Of a DNA stretch of 64,000 bases, positions 37,456 to 45,624 are shown piece after piece. Position 1 is the first letter of the stretch. Every line of letters begins with the position of its first letter. Made by a program: the position numbers and the translations under genes. Location: NCBI RefSeq assembly GCF_024171535.1, contig NZ_JALJZV010000007.1, positions 1 through 64,000 on the forward strand. The letters are read 5' to 3'. The DNA comes from Flavobacterium sp. HSC-61S13. GTDB taxonomy: Bacteria; Bacteroidota; Bacteroidia; Flavobacteriales; Flavobacteriaceae. The notes beneath the pieces were generated by a model that was not told the origin of the DNA, did no database searches, and saw only the letters and a list, made by a program, of their open reading frames with translations.

Positions 37456-38694
37456 ATGCAACACATTATTGATCGTTTCATTAGTTATGTTACTGTAGAT
37501 ACAGAATCTGATCCCAATTCAGATGCTTGCCCAAGTACAGAAAAACAGTGGGACTTAGCCAACCAATTGGTTGAAGAACTTAAAAAAATAGGTTTAGAAG
37601 AAGTTACAATTGACGAGAATGCCTATATCATGGCTACCTTGCCAAGTAATGTAGATCACGAAGTGCCTACCATTGGTTTTATCTCACATTTTGACACTTC
37701 ACCAGATTTTACTGGAGCGAATGTAAAACCACAGATTGTTCCTAATTATGACGGTGGTGATATCGTATTAAACAAGGAGTTAGACATCGTATTGTCTCCA
37801 AAATATTTTAAAGATTTATTACAATATAAAGGCCAGACCATTATTACAACTGATGGGACAACCTTATTAGGAGCAGATGACAAAGCGGGAATCACTGAGA
37901 TTGTAACTGCTATGGAATATTTAATTCAACATCCAGAGATCAAACACGGAAAGATCAGAATTGGATTTACGCCTGATGAAGAGATTGGACGTGGTGCACA
38001 TCTATTTGACGTTGAAAAATTTGGTGCAGACTGGGCTTACACTATGGATGGAAGTCAGATTGGAGAATTGGAATATGAAAACTTTAATGCAGCAGGTGCA
38101 AAACTAACTTTCTCTGGAAAAAGCGTTCACCCGGGTTATGCAAAAGGAAAAATGATCAACTCTTTGTTGATTGCTAATAAATTCATTTCTAAATTGCCGA
38201 AGGATGAAGTTCCTCAAAAAACTTCGGGATACGAAGGTTTTTTCCATGTCAACCACATTACTGGAACCATTGAAAATACGGAGGTTCAATTGATCATCCG
38301 CGATCACAACTTAAAGAAGTTCGAGGACCGCAAAAAGACTATTGAAAAGATCGTTAAAAAAATAAACAAAAAATTTGCATCTAAATTCGGGGGACCAATT
38401 GTTGAGTGTGTTATTGAAGATCAATATTTCAACATGAAACAAAAGGTGGAACCGGAAATGCATATTGTAGATATCGCTGAAAAAGCGATGAAAGAATTAG
38501 GTATAAAACCTTTAATCAAAGCTATACGCGGTGGTACTGACGGAGCACAACTTTCCTATATGGGATTACCGTGTCCAAACATTTTTGCTGGAGGACATAA
38601 CTTCCACGGTAAATATGAATATGTGCCAGTAGAAAGCATGCAAAAAGCCGTTGAAGTTATCGTTAAAATCGCGGAACTAACAGCTAAGAAATAA
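37456..38694 (+). CDS. pepT: peptidase T (tripeptide aminopeptidase, family M20)
   Basis: This 412-residue zinc enzyme removes the N-terminal residue of tripeptides in the cytoplasm. It has the M20 motifs: SHFDTSPDF (His and Asp), [20 protein letters not shown] with the catalytic Glu pair, [18 protein letters not shown], and [18 protein letters not shown] with HNFHGKYE near the end. The dimerisation domain lies between about 210 and 320. The start is the ATG at 37456 ([12 protein letters not shown]), chosen over an in-frame ATG at 37381 because a promoter lies between them. A strong terminator follows. Confidence 0.95.
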   Translation: MQHIIDRFISYVTVDTESDPNSDACPSTEKQWDLANQLVEELKKIGLEEVTIDENAYIMATLPSNVDHEVPTIGFISHFDTSPDFTGANVKPQIVPNYDGGDIVLNKELDIVLSPKYFKDLLQYKGQTIITTDGTTLLGADDKAGITEIVTAMEYLIQHPEIKHGKIRIGFTPDEEIGRGAHLFDVEKFGADWAYTMDGSQIGELEYENFNAAGAKLTFSGKSVHPGYAKGKMINSLLIANKFISKLPKDEVPQKTSGYEGFFHVNHITGTIENTEVQLIIRDHNLKKFEDRKKTIEKIVKKINKKFASKFGGPIVECVIEDQYFNMKQKVEPEMHIVDIAEKAMKELGIKPLIKAIRGGTDGAQLSYMGLPCPNIFAGGHNFHGKYEYVPVESMQKAVEVIVKIAELTAKK

Positions 38695-38723
38695 CGCTCA
38701 CCAATACGGTGATTATCCTATTT

Positions 38724-38760
38724 AAAAAAAGGTCGTATCTATTAAGATACGACCTTTTTT
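38724..38760 (+). terminator. intrinsic terminator of pepT
   Basis: A stem of 13 bp or more (AAAGGTCGTATCT and complement) has a 4-nt loop and a T run, 30 bp after the pepT stop. Confidence 0.9.
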
Positions 38761-38795
38761 AATTCTAAACTTTGGTAGGCCACTAGGTTTCAAAA

Positions 38796-38820
38796 AAAAA
38801 CTCCCTAAAAGGGAGTTTTT
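38796..38820 (-). terminator. intrinsic terminator of the nusB-DUF1573-yajC operon
   Basis: A 10-bp stem (AAAAACTCCC and complement) has a 5-nt loop with an A run that reads as T on the minus strand. It ends 19 bp before the yajC stop codon side. Confidence 0.85.
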
Positions 38821-38838
38821 ATACAGATGATCTATTTT

Positions 38839-39123
38839 TTATGCTTGAGTATTCAACTTTTGACTCATTTCCATTGAAATAGCAGAACGCTCCATTTTCA
38901 ATTTTCCAGCCATAGTTTCTAATACGATAGAAGTTTCAGCCAATTCTGCAATTTTACCGTGAATTCCAGATTTAGTTATAATTCTATCTCCAACTTTAAT
39001 CGTGTTTTCGAATTCTTTTTCCTTTTTCACTCGCTTTTGTTGTGGGCGAATCATCAAGAAATATATCACAACAAACATTAGAACGATTGGTAAAAACTGA
39101 CCTAAATTCCCTAAATTTTCCAT
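38839..39123 (-). CDS. yajC: preprotein translocase subunit YajC
   Basis: This 94-residue membrane protein is the YajC accessory subunit of the SecDF complex. It has a single N-terminal membrane helix (LPIVLMFVVIYFLMIRPQQKR) with the conserved IRPQQKR. A small cytoplasmic domain follows (GDRIITKSGIHGKIAEL). It is last in an operon with nusB and a DUF1573 gene, a common Bacteroidota order. Confidence 0.94.
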   Translation of the reverse strand: MENLGNLGQFLPIVLMFVVIYFLMIRPQQKRVKKEKEFENTIKVGDRIITKSGIHGKIAELAETSIVLETMAGKLKMERSAISMEMSQKLNTQA

Positions 39124-39142
39124 AAATAAACTTTAATAATTA

Positions 39143-39595
39143 TTATTGTTTTGGAGCAACATTGGCCTTAACAGTCAATATCTCTTCTCCTTTTTCAGTA
39201 TTTGTTGTAAGTGTTACTGTTTTTTGTTGTTGTCCTACAGCTGATGTTGTAAAAGCAACTTTTAATTTGGAAGTTTCTCCCGGTTTAATTGGAGTTTTTT
39301 GGTATTCCGGTACTGTACATCCACAAGAAGCTTGTGCATTGATGATCAATAAATCCGCTTTACCAGTATTGGTTACTTCAAATTCTGTTTCAACTCTTTC
39401 ATTGTTTGCAATATTTCCAAAATCATGCATTTCTCTATCAAATTTGATTTGTGGGAAAGCATTGGTTGGAGTTGCTGTTTGCTCTACTTCCGTTTGAGCC
39501 ACTGTAGACTCATCAATACGGTTAGTAGCACTGTTTTCTTTACAAGATGCTGCCAATAATACAATTGCAGCGGCTAATAATAAGGTACGTTTCAT
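39143..39595 (-). CDS. DUF1573 lipoprotein
   Basis: This 150-residue protein has a lipoprotein signal (lipobox LLAASC). A DUF1573 immunoglobulin-like domain follows with DFGNIANNERVETEFEVTNTG and the conserved CGCTVPEY. The fold is an ASPM-SPD-2-Hydin type beta sandwich, exported to the envelope, of unknown role. It sits between nusB (22-bp gap) and yajC (19-bp gap). Confidence 0.9.
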   Translation of the reverse strand: MKRTLLLAAAIVLLAASCKENSATNRIDESTVAQTEVEQTATPTNAFPQIKFDREMHDFGNIANNERVETEFEVTNTGKADLLIINAQASCGCTVPEYQKTPIKPGETSKLKVAFTTSAVGQQQKTVTLTTNTEKGEEILTVKANVAPKQ

Positions 39596-39617
39596 AATTA
39601 CTATGCGTTTTTTTTGA

Positions 39618-40559
39618 TTACAATAATCCTTTACCGATTTTGTTTAATTTGTTATCTGCTTGGTATGCTTTAGAAATATTATCTAAAATTCCGTTGATAA
39701 AAATACTACTTTTTGGTGTAGAATACTCTTTTGCAATCTCTAAATATTCATTAATTGTAACTTTTACGGGAATAGACGTAAATTTTAACATTTCACAGAT
39801 CGCCATTCTAAGAATAATGTTGTCAATCTCTGCAATTCTATCCGAATCCCAATTCGGTGTTTTATCAACGAACTCTTTATTTAATTCCGCACTGTTTAAT
39901 AAGGTCTTACGATATAATTGTCGTGCAAAGTCCTTATCATCAAAATCTTTATATAAACGTGGAACCAATATTTGCAAGTCCTCTTCGGTCAACTGTTTTA
40001 ATTGTTTTTGGATCATGGTATTTACCAACGGTAAATCATCTAACCAAGTCAATTTTGTGTCTTCGAAGAAATCATATAATTTCTCATTTGGAGCAACAAT
40101 CTCAGTGAAAACACGCCAAACAAAATTTCTATCTTCTTTAAAAGAAACCAAACCACTGTTCATGTATTCCTCATACAATTCACTTTGCTTGATTTCATTG
40201 ATTAAAATCTGAATGTACTGATCGTTAACATGCCAATGGGCAACAGCACGATCTTCTAACGCATTCAAGACAGAAACCGATTCCGAAAGGGCTTTTAAAA
40301 CTTGATTGTCTACTAATTTTCTGTTGGGATTGCGCTCTTGAGATGTAGCTAAGTGTTTTTTTTGAGAAACCGCCAAAAAGTCTTCTTCTTTTCTTTGGAT
40401 TTCTATTAACGAAGTCAGCATTAACAAATATAGATCTTGAATATTTTCAATACTATTGAATAAAAATTTCTCCCCACCGTCTAATTTGTCGGAGTCATTT
40501 TGTTGCATCGAATAAAGGGTTTGCATCACTTTAATCCGAATGTGTCTTCTGTTTAACAT
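39618..40559 (-). CDS. nusB: transcription antitermination factor NusB
   Basis: This 313-residue protein is about twice the length of E. coli NusB, as is normal in Bacteroidota. The short opening LNRRHIRIKVMQTLYSM and the C-terminal half (about 180-300, ending RMAICEMLKFTSIPVKVTINEYLEIAKEYS and FINGILDNIS) carry the NusB fold. The middle is an inserted helical region. NusB with NusE supports rRNA antitermination through boxA. It is first in the operon. Confidence 0.92.
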   Translation of the reverse strand: MLNRRHIRIKVMQTLYSMQQNDSDKLDGGEKFLFNSIENIQDLYLLMLTSLIEIQRKEEDFLAVSQKKHLATSQERNPNRKLVDNQVLKALSESVSVLNALEDRAVAHWHVNDQYIQILINEIKQSELYEEYMNSGLVSFKEDRNFVWRVFTEIVAPNEKLYDFFEDTKLTWLDDLPLVNTMIQKQLKQLTEEDLQILVPRLYKDFDDKDFARQLYRKTLLNSAELNKEFVDKTPNWDSDRIAEIDNIILRMAICEMLKFTSIPVKVTINEYLEIAKEYSTPKSSIFINGILDNISKAYQADNKLNKIGKGLL

Positions 40560-40617
40560 ACTACTATAAGAACTTTTTATGTATTTGAAAAATATTAGAT
40601 CATTTTCTAACAGTCTG

Positions 40618-40625
40618 CAAAGGTA
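40618..40625 (-). promoter_or_regulatory. -7 element (TACCTTTG) of the nusB operon
   Basis: TAnnTTTG match on the minus strand, 58 bp before the nusB ATG. Confidence 0.55.
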
Positions 40626-40718
40626 GAAAAAAAATGTATATCGGATAAGTATTTCAATATGTTTTTTATTTCATGCGAGTAAAAAGTAATTATTACTACT
40701 TAAATATAACTTTCTACA

Positions 40719-40750
40719 TTGAGCAATACCATCTAAAAAAAGTATATTTG
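40719..40750 (+). promoter_or_regulatory. promoter of the ABC exporter (TTG-N21-TATATTTG)
   Basis: TTG at 40719-40721 and TATATTTG at 40743-40750. The leader before the ATG at 40845 is close to 90 nt. Confidence 0.6.
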
Positions 40751-40844
40751 CTCTTTGATCCTTAAATGAGAACCTTTCTTTTATTATAAGAAAACGCTAT
40801 TGGGATTATTACAACAAGTCAAATTCTAGAAATCAGCGCTATCC

Positions 40845-42596
40845 ATGAATGAGCTTCGCCATTTGAATAAATATTTCATCAAATACAAGTACCGCTTTTT
40901 AATCGGTATTTTTATAACTATAATCGCTCAGATATTCACCTTATTTACACCTAAATTAGTTGGAGATTCAATCCGTGCCTTAGAACAACTTAAAGTCCTT
41001 AAAGCAGAAGAAGTGAGTGCTTTGCTATTGCAAAACATATTTTGGATTGTGGTAACGACGCTTATTGCAGGGTTTTTGACTTTTTTAATGCGTCAAACTT
41101 TAATCGTTATGTCGCGTCATATTGAGTTTGACTTAAAAAATGATTTATTCAAGCATTACGAAAGCCTATCTCAAAGTTTTTACAAGCGCAATAGAACCGG
41201 TGACTTGATGAACCGCATCAGTGAGGATGTCGGAAAGGTGCGCCAATACGTCGGTCCCGCAGTTATGTACTCGATCAATACCTATATTCGTTTTGCAGTA
41301 GTATTGGTTCAAATGTATTTGATATCACCACTATTAACGTTTTACTCGCTATTACCCCTACCTATTTTGGCGATTTTTATCTTCAAATTAAGTCGTCAAA
41401 TCAATGAACGCAGTTCGATATTTCAACAAAATTTATCGCAGCTTTCCACATTTACCCAGGAGATGTTTTCGGGAATTCGCGTGATTAAAGCTTATGCAAT
41501 TGAGAAAGAAAAACAAGCCGAATTTGAGCTTTTATCACAGGAAAGTAAAACCAAAAATCTCAGTCTATCAAAAACCAACGCTCTAATTGGCCCGCTGATG
41601 GTTTTATTAATAGGAATCAGTAATTTGGTTGTAATCTTCACTGGTGGTATGTTATACATAAACGGTAGTATTTCTGACATTGGAGTAATTGCACAATTTA
41701 TTCTATACATCAATATGCTTACTTGGCCGGTCGCTTCATTAGGTTGGGTTTCCACGATGATCCAAGAAGCCAAGGCTTCACAAAAAAGAATTAATGAATT
41801 TCTTCAAGAAGAACCGGATATCCAGAACAACACTAATGAACACACTCCCATTCAAGGCCATATTACCTTTAAAAATGTCTCTTTTGTCTATGAAGATACG
41901 GGTATAGAAGCTTTGAAAAACATCAGTTTTGATCTTCCAAGAAAAAAAACCTTGGCTATTTTGGGGAAAACGGGTTCGGGAAAATCAACGATACTATCAC
42001 TTATTGCCCGTTTATACGATGTGGATACGGGTCATATATACCTAGACAACAATTCGATTGAAAAACTCAATCTCGTCGATCTAAGAAAATCTATAGCTTT
42101 TGTTCCTCAAGATGCGTTTTTGTTTTCGGACACCATTAAAAACAACATCAAATTTGGTAAAGAAGATGCAACAGATGAAGAAATCATCGAAGTCGCGCAG
42201 CAAGCTGCAGTGCACGACAACATTATGCGTTTCGAAAAAGGTTACGATACCGTTTTGGGCGAACGCGGACTCACCCTATCTGGAGGACAGAAACAACGCG
42301 TTTCCATCGCTAGAGCATTGATCAAAGATGCTCCCATTTTATTGTTAGACGATTCGCTTTCTGCCGTTGATACCGAAACAGAAGAAACCATACTAAAAAA
42401 CCTTGAACAACACAGTAAAGATAAAACAACCATCATTGTTACACATCGCGTATCATCAGCAAAAAATGCCGATCAAATCATTATTTTAGACGATGGAAAG
42501 ATTTTGCAACAAGGTAGCCACGAAGAACTTTTAAATACTGAAGGATATTATAAAGATTTATATTATAAACAACTCACTGAAAAAGAAATAATTTAA
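40845..42596 (+). CDS. ABC exporter, fused membrane and ATPase domains (MsbA/MDR-like)
   Basis: This 583-residue half-transporter works as a dimer. The first 310 residues form a type I ABC membrane domain with six helices. The ATPase domain follows with Walker A GKTGSGKST (about 375), Q-loop FVPQDAF, signature LSGGQKQR, Walker B ILLLDDSLSAVD and the H-loop TIIVTHR. The layout fits lipid or drug exporters; the substrate is not predictable. It has its own promoter and is followed by the PUR-like gene after 73 bp. Confidence 0.92.
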   Translation: MNELRHLNKYFIKYKYRFLIGIFITIIAQIFTLFTPKLVGDSIRALEQLKVLKAEEVSALLLQNIFWIVVTTLIAGFLTFLMRQTLIVMSRHIEFDLKNDLFKHYESLSQSFYKRNRTGDLMNRISEDVGKVRQYVGPAVMYSINTYIRFAVVLVQMYLISPLLTFYSLLPLPILAIFIFKLSRQINERSSIFQQNLSQLSTFTQEMFSGIRVIKAYAIEKEKQAEFELLSQESKTKNLSLSKTNALIGPLMVLLIGISNLVVIFTGGMLYINGSISDIGVIAQFILYINMLTWPVASLGWVSTMIQEAKASQKRINEFLQEEPDIQNNTNEHTPIQGHITFKNVSFVYEDTGIEALKNISFDLPRKKTLAILGKTGSGKSTILSLIARLYDVDTGHIYLDNNSIEKLNLVDLRKSIAFVPQDAFLFSDTIKNNIKFGKEDATDEEIIEVAQQAAVHDNIMRFEKGYDTVLGERGLTLSGGQKQRVSIARALIKDAPILLLDDSLSAVDTETEETILKNLEQHSKDKTTIIVTHRVSSAKNADQIIILDDGKILQQGSHEELLNTEGYYKDLYYKQLTEKEII

Positions 42597-42669
42597 ATAG
42601 TTGGTTTTATAAGTTTTTTTTTAGACTTTTGAAAACTAGAAAACAATCAAACTAATTGATAGAAGGATT

Positions 42670-43038
42670 ATGAGAGATAACGAAATGTTAGAAAAAGAGG
42701 AAATTTTTTCTAAAGTATTACGCGCAGGTAGAAGAACCTATTTCTTTGATGTAAGAGCGACTAAAGCTGATGATTACTACATTACCATTACTGAAAGCAA
42801 AAAATTCACTGAAGACGACGGTTCTTTCCATTTTAAAAAGCACAAAATTTATTTATACAAAGAAGACTTTGCTGCTTTTAAGGAAATCCTAAACGAAATG
42901 ACCGATTACGTTTTATCACAAAAAGGAGAAGAAGTAATTTCTGAGAGACACCAAAAAGACTTTAAGAAGGAATTTCAAAATGAAGAAATAGGAGAAAGCA
43001 GTAGCAGTTTTACTGATATAGACTTTGACGATATTTAA
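42670..43038 (+). CDS. PUR-alpha-like nucleic-acid-binding protein (DUF3276)
   Basis: This 122-residue protein matches the Bacteroidota DUF3276/PUR family. It has EIFSKVLRAGRRTYFFDVRATKADDYYITITESK, a PUR-repeat-like beta sheet, then a helix (EDFAAFKEILNEMTDYVL) and an acidic tail. The related Borrelia protein binds DNA and RNA. It probably binds single-stranded nucleic acid in a regulatory role. A strong terminator follows directly. Confidence 0.9.
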   Translation: MRDNEMLEKEEIFSKVLRAGRRTYFFDVRATKADDYYITITESKKFTEDDGSFHFKKHKIYLYKEDFAAFKEILNEMTDYVLSQKGEEVISERHQKDFKKEFQNEEIGESSSSFTDIDFDDI

Positions 43039-43055
43039 AATATAATGCCTTAAAA

Positions 43056-43088
43056 AAATCTGAATAGTTCTCTATTCAGATTTTTTTT
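43056..43088 (+). terminator. intrinsic terminator of the PUR-like gene
   Basis: A 12-bp perfect stem (AAATCTGAATAG and complement) with loop TTCT and an eight-T run. It ends two bases before the CLC promoter element, so the fluoride unit is insulated from upstream reading. Confidence 0.9.
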
Positions 43089-43089
43089 A

Positions 43090-43097
43090 TACTTTTG
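43090..43097 (+). promoter_or_regulatory. -7 element (TACTTTTG) of the fluoride unit
   Basis: TAnnTTTG match; start of transcription expected near 43104, so the riboswitch begins about 7 nt into the RNA. The -33 position is TTC, a weak match. Confidence 0.65.
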
Positions 43098-43110
43098 TTA
43101 TATATATTAT

Positions 43111-43155
43111 GGCAATGATGTCTGCCTCGAACCGCTTTTTGCTGATGACGTCTAC
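43111..43155 (+). promoter_or_regulatory. fluoride riboswitch (crcB motif)
   Basis: The sequence begins GGCAATGATGTCTGCC, continues through GAACCGC, and ends TGATGACGTCTAC. It fits the crcB motif throughout. The first stem GATGT/ACGTC forms 5 bp with one G-U. The pseudoknot GGC (43111-43113) pairs with GCC (43124-43126). The invariant end TGATGAC..CTAC is intact. The inner stem is weak (CCGC/GCTG with one mismatch, loop TTTTT). It lies in the 5' leader of a CLC-F type antiporter gene. A small hairpin (CTTAT-TT-ATAAG, about 43165-43176) between aptamer and ATG may be part of the expression platform. Confidence 0.85.
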
Positions 43156-43192
43156 TAATTCTAGCTTATTTATAAGTTATTAGTACGCACGT

Positions 43193-44497
43193 ATGATGAA
43201 TTTTTCACTAAACAGCAAAGCAAAATTTCAAAACATTCTATCGGTATTCTTAGCCTTCCTACTAAAATGGGTTACTTTGGCAGTTGTTATAGGGGTATTA
43301 ATCGGATCGAGTTCCGCCTTATTTTTATATTTATTAGACCGGGTTACTTCCTATCGATCCCTTCACAACAATTTGGTTTTCCTACTGCCGTTTGCCGGTT
43401 TATTTATTGGCTTGCTGTATCATTATTTTGGAAAATCAGTATCAGGCGGTAATCATTTGTTGGTACAAGAATATGGCGCTCCAAAGGCGATTATCCCCTT
43501 AAAAATGGCTCCATTAATATTAGTTGGAACCTTGATTACACATCTTTTTGGTGGATCAGCCGGTCGTGAGGGAACTGCGGTTCAAATTGGAGGATCGATA
43601 GCCGATCAATTCTCTCGTCTTTTCCATTTGGATTCCACTCACCGAAAACTGCTCATCGCCATTGGAATCAGCGCTGGTTTCGCAGCTGTTTTCGGAACTC
43701 CCTGGGCAGGGACCTTGTTTGCCATTGAAATATTAGTTGTTGGTTCACTGCGATATAAGACTTTTTTACTTTGTATGATTAGTGCCTTTGTGGCTAATTT
43801 CACTTGCGAATGGTGGTCCATACAACATACGGCATACCAAATAACTGATTTACCCAATTTTACAGCGAGCATCTTTTTTATTACAATCGGTAGCGGAGTA
43901 CTATTTGGTCTTATTGCTTTAGTATTCATGAAAGGAACCTCCCAATGGAATGCTGCTTTTAAGAAATACATTTCATACCCTCCCCTACGCCCTTTTATAG
44001 GAGGACTCCTATTTTTAATCCTCTACATCTCGATCGGCGATGTCAAATACCTAGGGCTAGGCATTCCAACCATCGTAGAATCTTTTGAACACACTCAAGG
44101 ATTTGAGGTATTTCTGCTAAAAATACTCTTTACATCCCTGACGCTGGGTTCAGGATTTAAAGGAGGTGAAGTAACTCCTTTATTTTTTATTGGTGCGGCT
44201 TTAGGTAGTTTTTTATCGATTTACTTTGCAGCGTCTACTTCTTTCTTAGCAGCATTGGGGTTTGTCGCGGTATTTTCTGGAGCTACAAAAACCCCTTGGG
44301 CCTCATCATTGATGGGGATAGAACTATTTGGAATTGAAAGCGGCCTGTTTTTACTATTAGCCTGCTGGTTGTCTGCCACCTTTTCCGGACCACAAAACCT
44401 TTACAACAGCCCACCGCATCCACAGTTATCCAAATTTTATAAAAAACTCTATGATTGGTGGAAAAAAAACAATCTTATCCAATCTTCCAACCGTTAG
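43193..44497 (+). CDS. CLC-F type fluoride/proton antiporter (CLC channel family)
   Basis: This 434-residue membrane protein of the CLC family has about ten hydrophobic helices. The gating-glutamate motif is GREGT at 124-128 (Glu126), not GREGP of chloride CLCs. The usual GSGIP is replaced by SGGNH (84-88), and GGEVTP is kept later. GREGT and loss of the GSGIP serine are marks of the fluoride-exporting CLC-F branch. The fluoride riboswitch in the leader supports this strongly. The role would be export of toxic fluoride. Automated annotation would probably call it a voltage-gated chloride channel. Its end overlaps the convergent csaA gene by 23 bp. Confidence 0.88.
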   Translation: MMNFSLNSKAKFQNILSVFLAFLLKWVTLAVVIGVLIGSSSALFLYLLDRVTSYRSLHNNLVFLLPFAGLFIGLLYHYFGKSVSGGNHLLVQEYGAPKAIIPLKMAPLILVGTLITHLFGGSAGREGTAVQIGGSIADQFSRLFHLDSTHRKLLIAIGISAGFAAVFGTPWAGTLFAIEILVVGSLRYKTFLLCMISAFVANFTCEWWSIQHTAYQITDLPNFTASIFFITIGSGVLFGLIALVFMKGTSQWNAAFKKYISYPPLRPFIGGLLFLILYISIGDVKYLGLGIPTIVESFEHTQGFEVFLLKILFTSLTLGSGFKGGEVTPLFFIGAALGSFLSIYFAASTSFLAALGFVAVFSGATKTPWASSLMGIELFGIESGLFLLLACWLSATFSGPQNLYNSPPHPQLSKFYKKLYDWWKKNNLIQSSNR

Positions 44498-44807
44498 CGA
44501 CTTGTTTACCCGGTTGAATCAGGATCACTTCTTTATCCATTCCAACTACTCCTAAAACCAAACATTCACTTCTAAAATCGGCGATCTGTTTTTTAGGAAA
44601 ATTGACTACAGCAATAAGCTGCTTGCCCACTAACTCCTCCTTATTATATAAGGTAGTAATTTGTGCAGAACTCTTTAGAACACCAATTTCTTCACCAAAG
44701 TCAATAAACAACTTATAAGACGGGTTTCTGGCTTTCTCGAAGTCGAGTACTTCCAAAACAGTACCCACACGCATATCTATTTTTTCAAAATCTGAGAATT
44801 CAATCAT
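44475..44807 (-). CDS. csaA: CsaA-like tRNA-binding protein
   Basis: This 111-residue single OB-fold protein matches CsaA / the tRNA-binding domain: FEKIDMRVGTVLEVLDFEKARNPSYKL at the start, SSAQITTLY, and VVNFPKKQIADFRSE. CsaA proteins bind tRNA and have been described as export-linked chaperones. The open frame extends to a TTG at 44828, but that lies within the promoter at 44826-44833, so the ATG at 44807 (MIEFSDFEK) is used. Its last 23 bp overlap the CLC gene end to end. Confidence 0.9.
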   Translation of the reverse strand: MIEFSDFEKIDMRVGTVLEVLDFEKARNPSYKLFIDFGEEIGVLKSSAQITTLYNKEELVGKQLIAVVNFPKKQIADFRSECLVLGVVGMDKEVILIQPGKQVANGWKIG

Positions 44808-44825
44808 ATTGCAAGTATTAATAGT

Positions 44826-44833
44826 CAAAGATA
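44826..44833 (-). promoter_or_regulatory. -7 element (TATCTTTG) that decides the csaA start
   Basis: TAnnTTTG match on the minus strand, 18 bp before the ATG at 44807. It overlaps the longer TTG start, which is therefore rejected. Confidence 0.6.
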
Positions 44834-44871
44834 TATATTTTTAGTAATTTAGTAGCTCAATAAAAACCAAA

Positions 44872-45438
44872 ATGGCAAAAACCGAGTCCACTATGCTTCC
44901 CCTAGGAACCACCGCTATGGATTTCTATTTAAAGGACACCAATTCAAATGATTGGGTCAGCCTATCCGATGTTCGTGGATCGAAAGGAACCTTGATTGTT
45001 TTTATATGTAATCACTGTCCTTATGTTCACCACGTTATAGATGAGATTATCATGATCGCCAATGATTACCGAGTTCAGGGTATCGGCATCGCAATGATCT
45101 CCAGTAACGATGCCAATACCTATCCACAAGACGGTCCGGAACTCATGACCGAATTCGCATTCGAACATGCATTTGGTTTCCCCTATCTTTATGATGAAAC
45201 TCAATTAACTGCTAAAAATTATGATGCGGCTTGTACGCCCGATTTCTTTTTGTTTGATTCCCAGGATCTTTTAACCTACCGCGGTCAGCTCGATGATTCG
45301 AGACCGGGAAACAATATTCCCGTAAGCGGAAGTGATTTGAGAAGTGCTATAGATGGACTCCTATATAACAGAGTTATCAATACTGTTCAACGCCCGAGTA
45401 TTGGGTGTAATATTAAATGGAAAAAAATTAGTAGTTAA
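44872..45438 (+). CDS. thioredoxin-fold protein (AhpC/TSA-like, CxxC)
   Basis: This 188-residue protein has a thioredoxin fold with the active-site-like CNHC (Cys46 and Cys49) after a TLIVFI strand. It continues with TCTPDFF-like sequence (ACTPDFFLFD) containing the conserved cis-Pro region. It fits the peroxiredoxin-like/thioredoxin family common in Bacteroidota. It has no signal peptide, so it should act in the cytoplasm, perhaps in thiol redox control. The exact substrate is unknown. Confidence 0.85.
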   Translation: MAKTESTMLPLGTTAMDFYLKDTNSNDWVSLSDVRGSKGTLIVFICNHCPYVHHVIDEIIMIANDYRVQGIGIAMISSNDANTYPQDGPELMTEFAFEHAFGFPYLYDETQLTAKNYDAACTPDFFLFDSQDLLTYRGQLDDSRPGNNIPVSGSDLRSAIDGLLYNRVINTVQRPSIGCNIKWKKISS

Positions 45439-45450
45439 TAAAATCTTTAC

Positions 45451-45458
45451 TACCTTTG
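45451..45458 (+). promoter_or_regulatory. -7 element (TACCTTTG) of the glutamate-synthase-like gene
   Basis: A TAnnTTTG match that implies a leader of about 160 nt before the ATG at 45625. The leader has a weak CCTT/AAGG hairpin near 45492-45507 and no riboswitch I recognise. Confidence 0.5.
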
Positions 45459-45624
45459 CCCGCGAATTGCATTATTTTTTGGCTCATAATCCTTGAAAAA
45501 CTAAGGCTTTATCAGTAAAATGTAAAAATGTAGAATTTAATTTTACAAAATAAATAATAGAGTTAGTAATTAATAAATAAACGTTTTTTTTAAACAAAAA
45601 TTAAACTGCATAAACATCCTCTTT

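Noticed and set aside
39640-40212. 190-codon plus-strand frame opposite nusB
   Set aside because: It is antisense to a clear nusB gene and has a composition expected of a shadow frame.
43193-44497. Chloride channel function for the CLC protein
   Set aside because: GREGT in place of GREGP, loss of GSGIP and the fluoride riboswitch all favour fluoride export.
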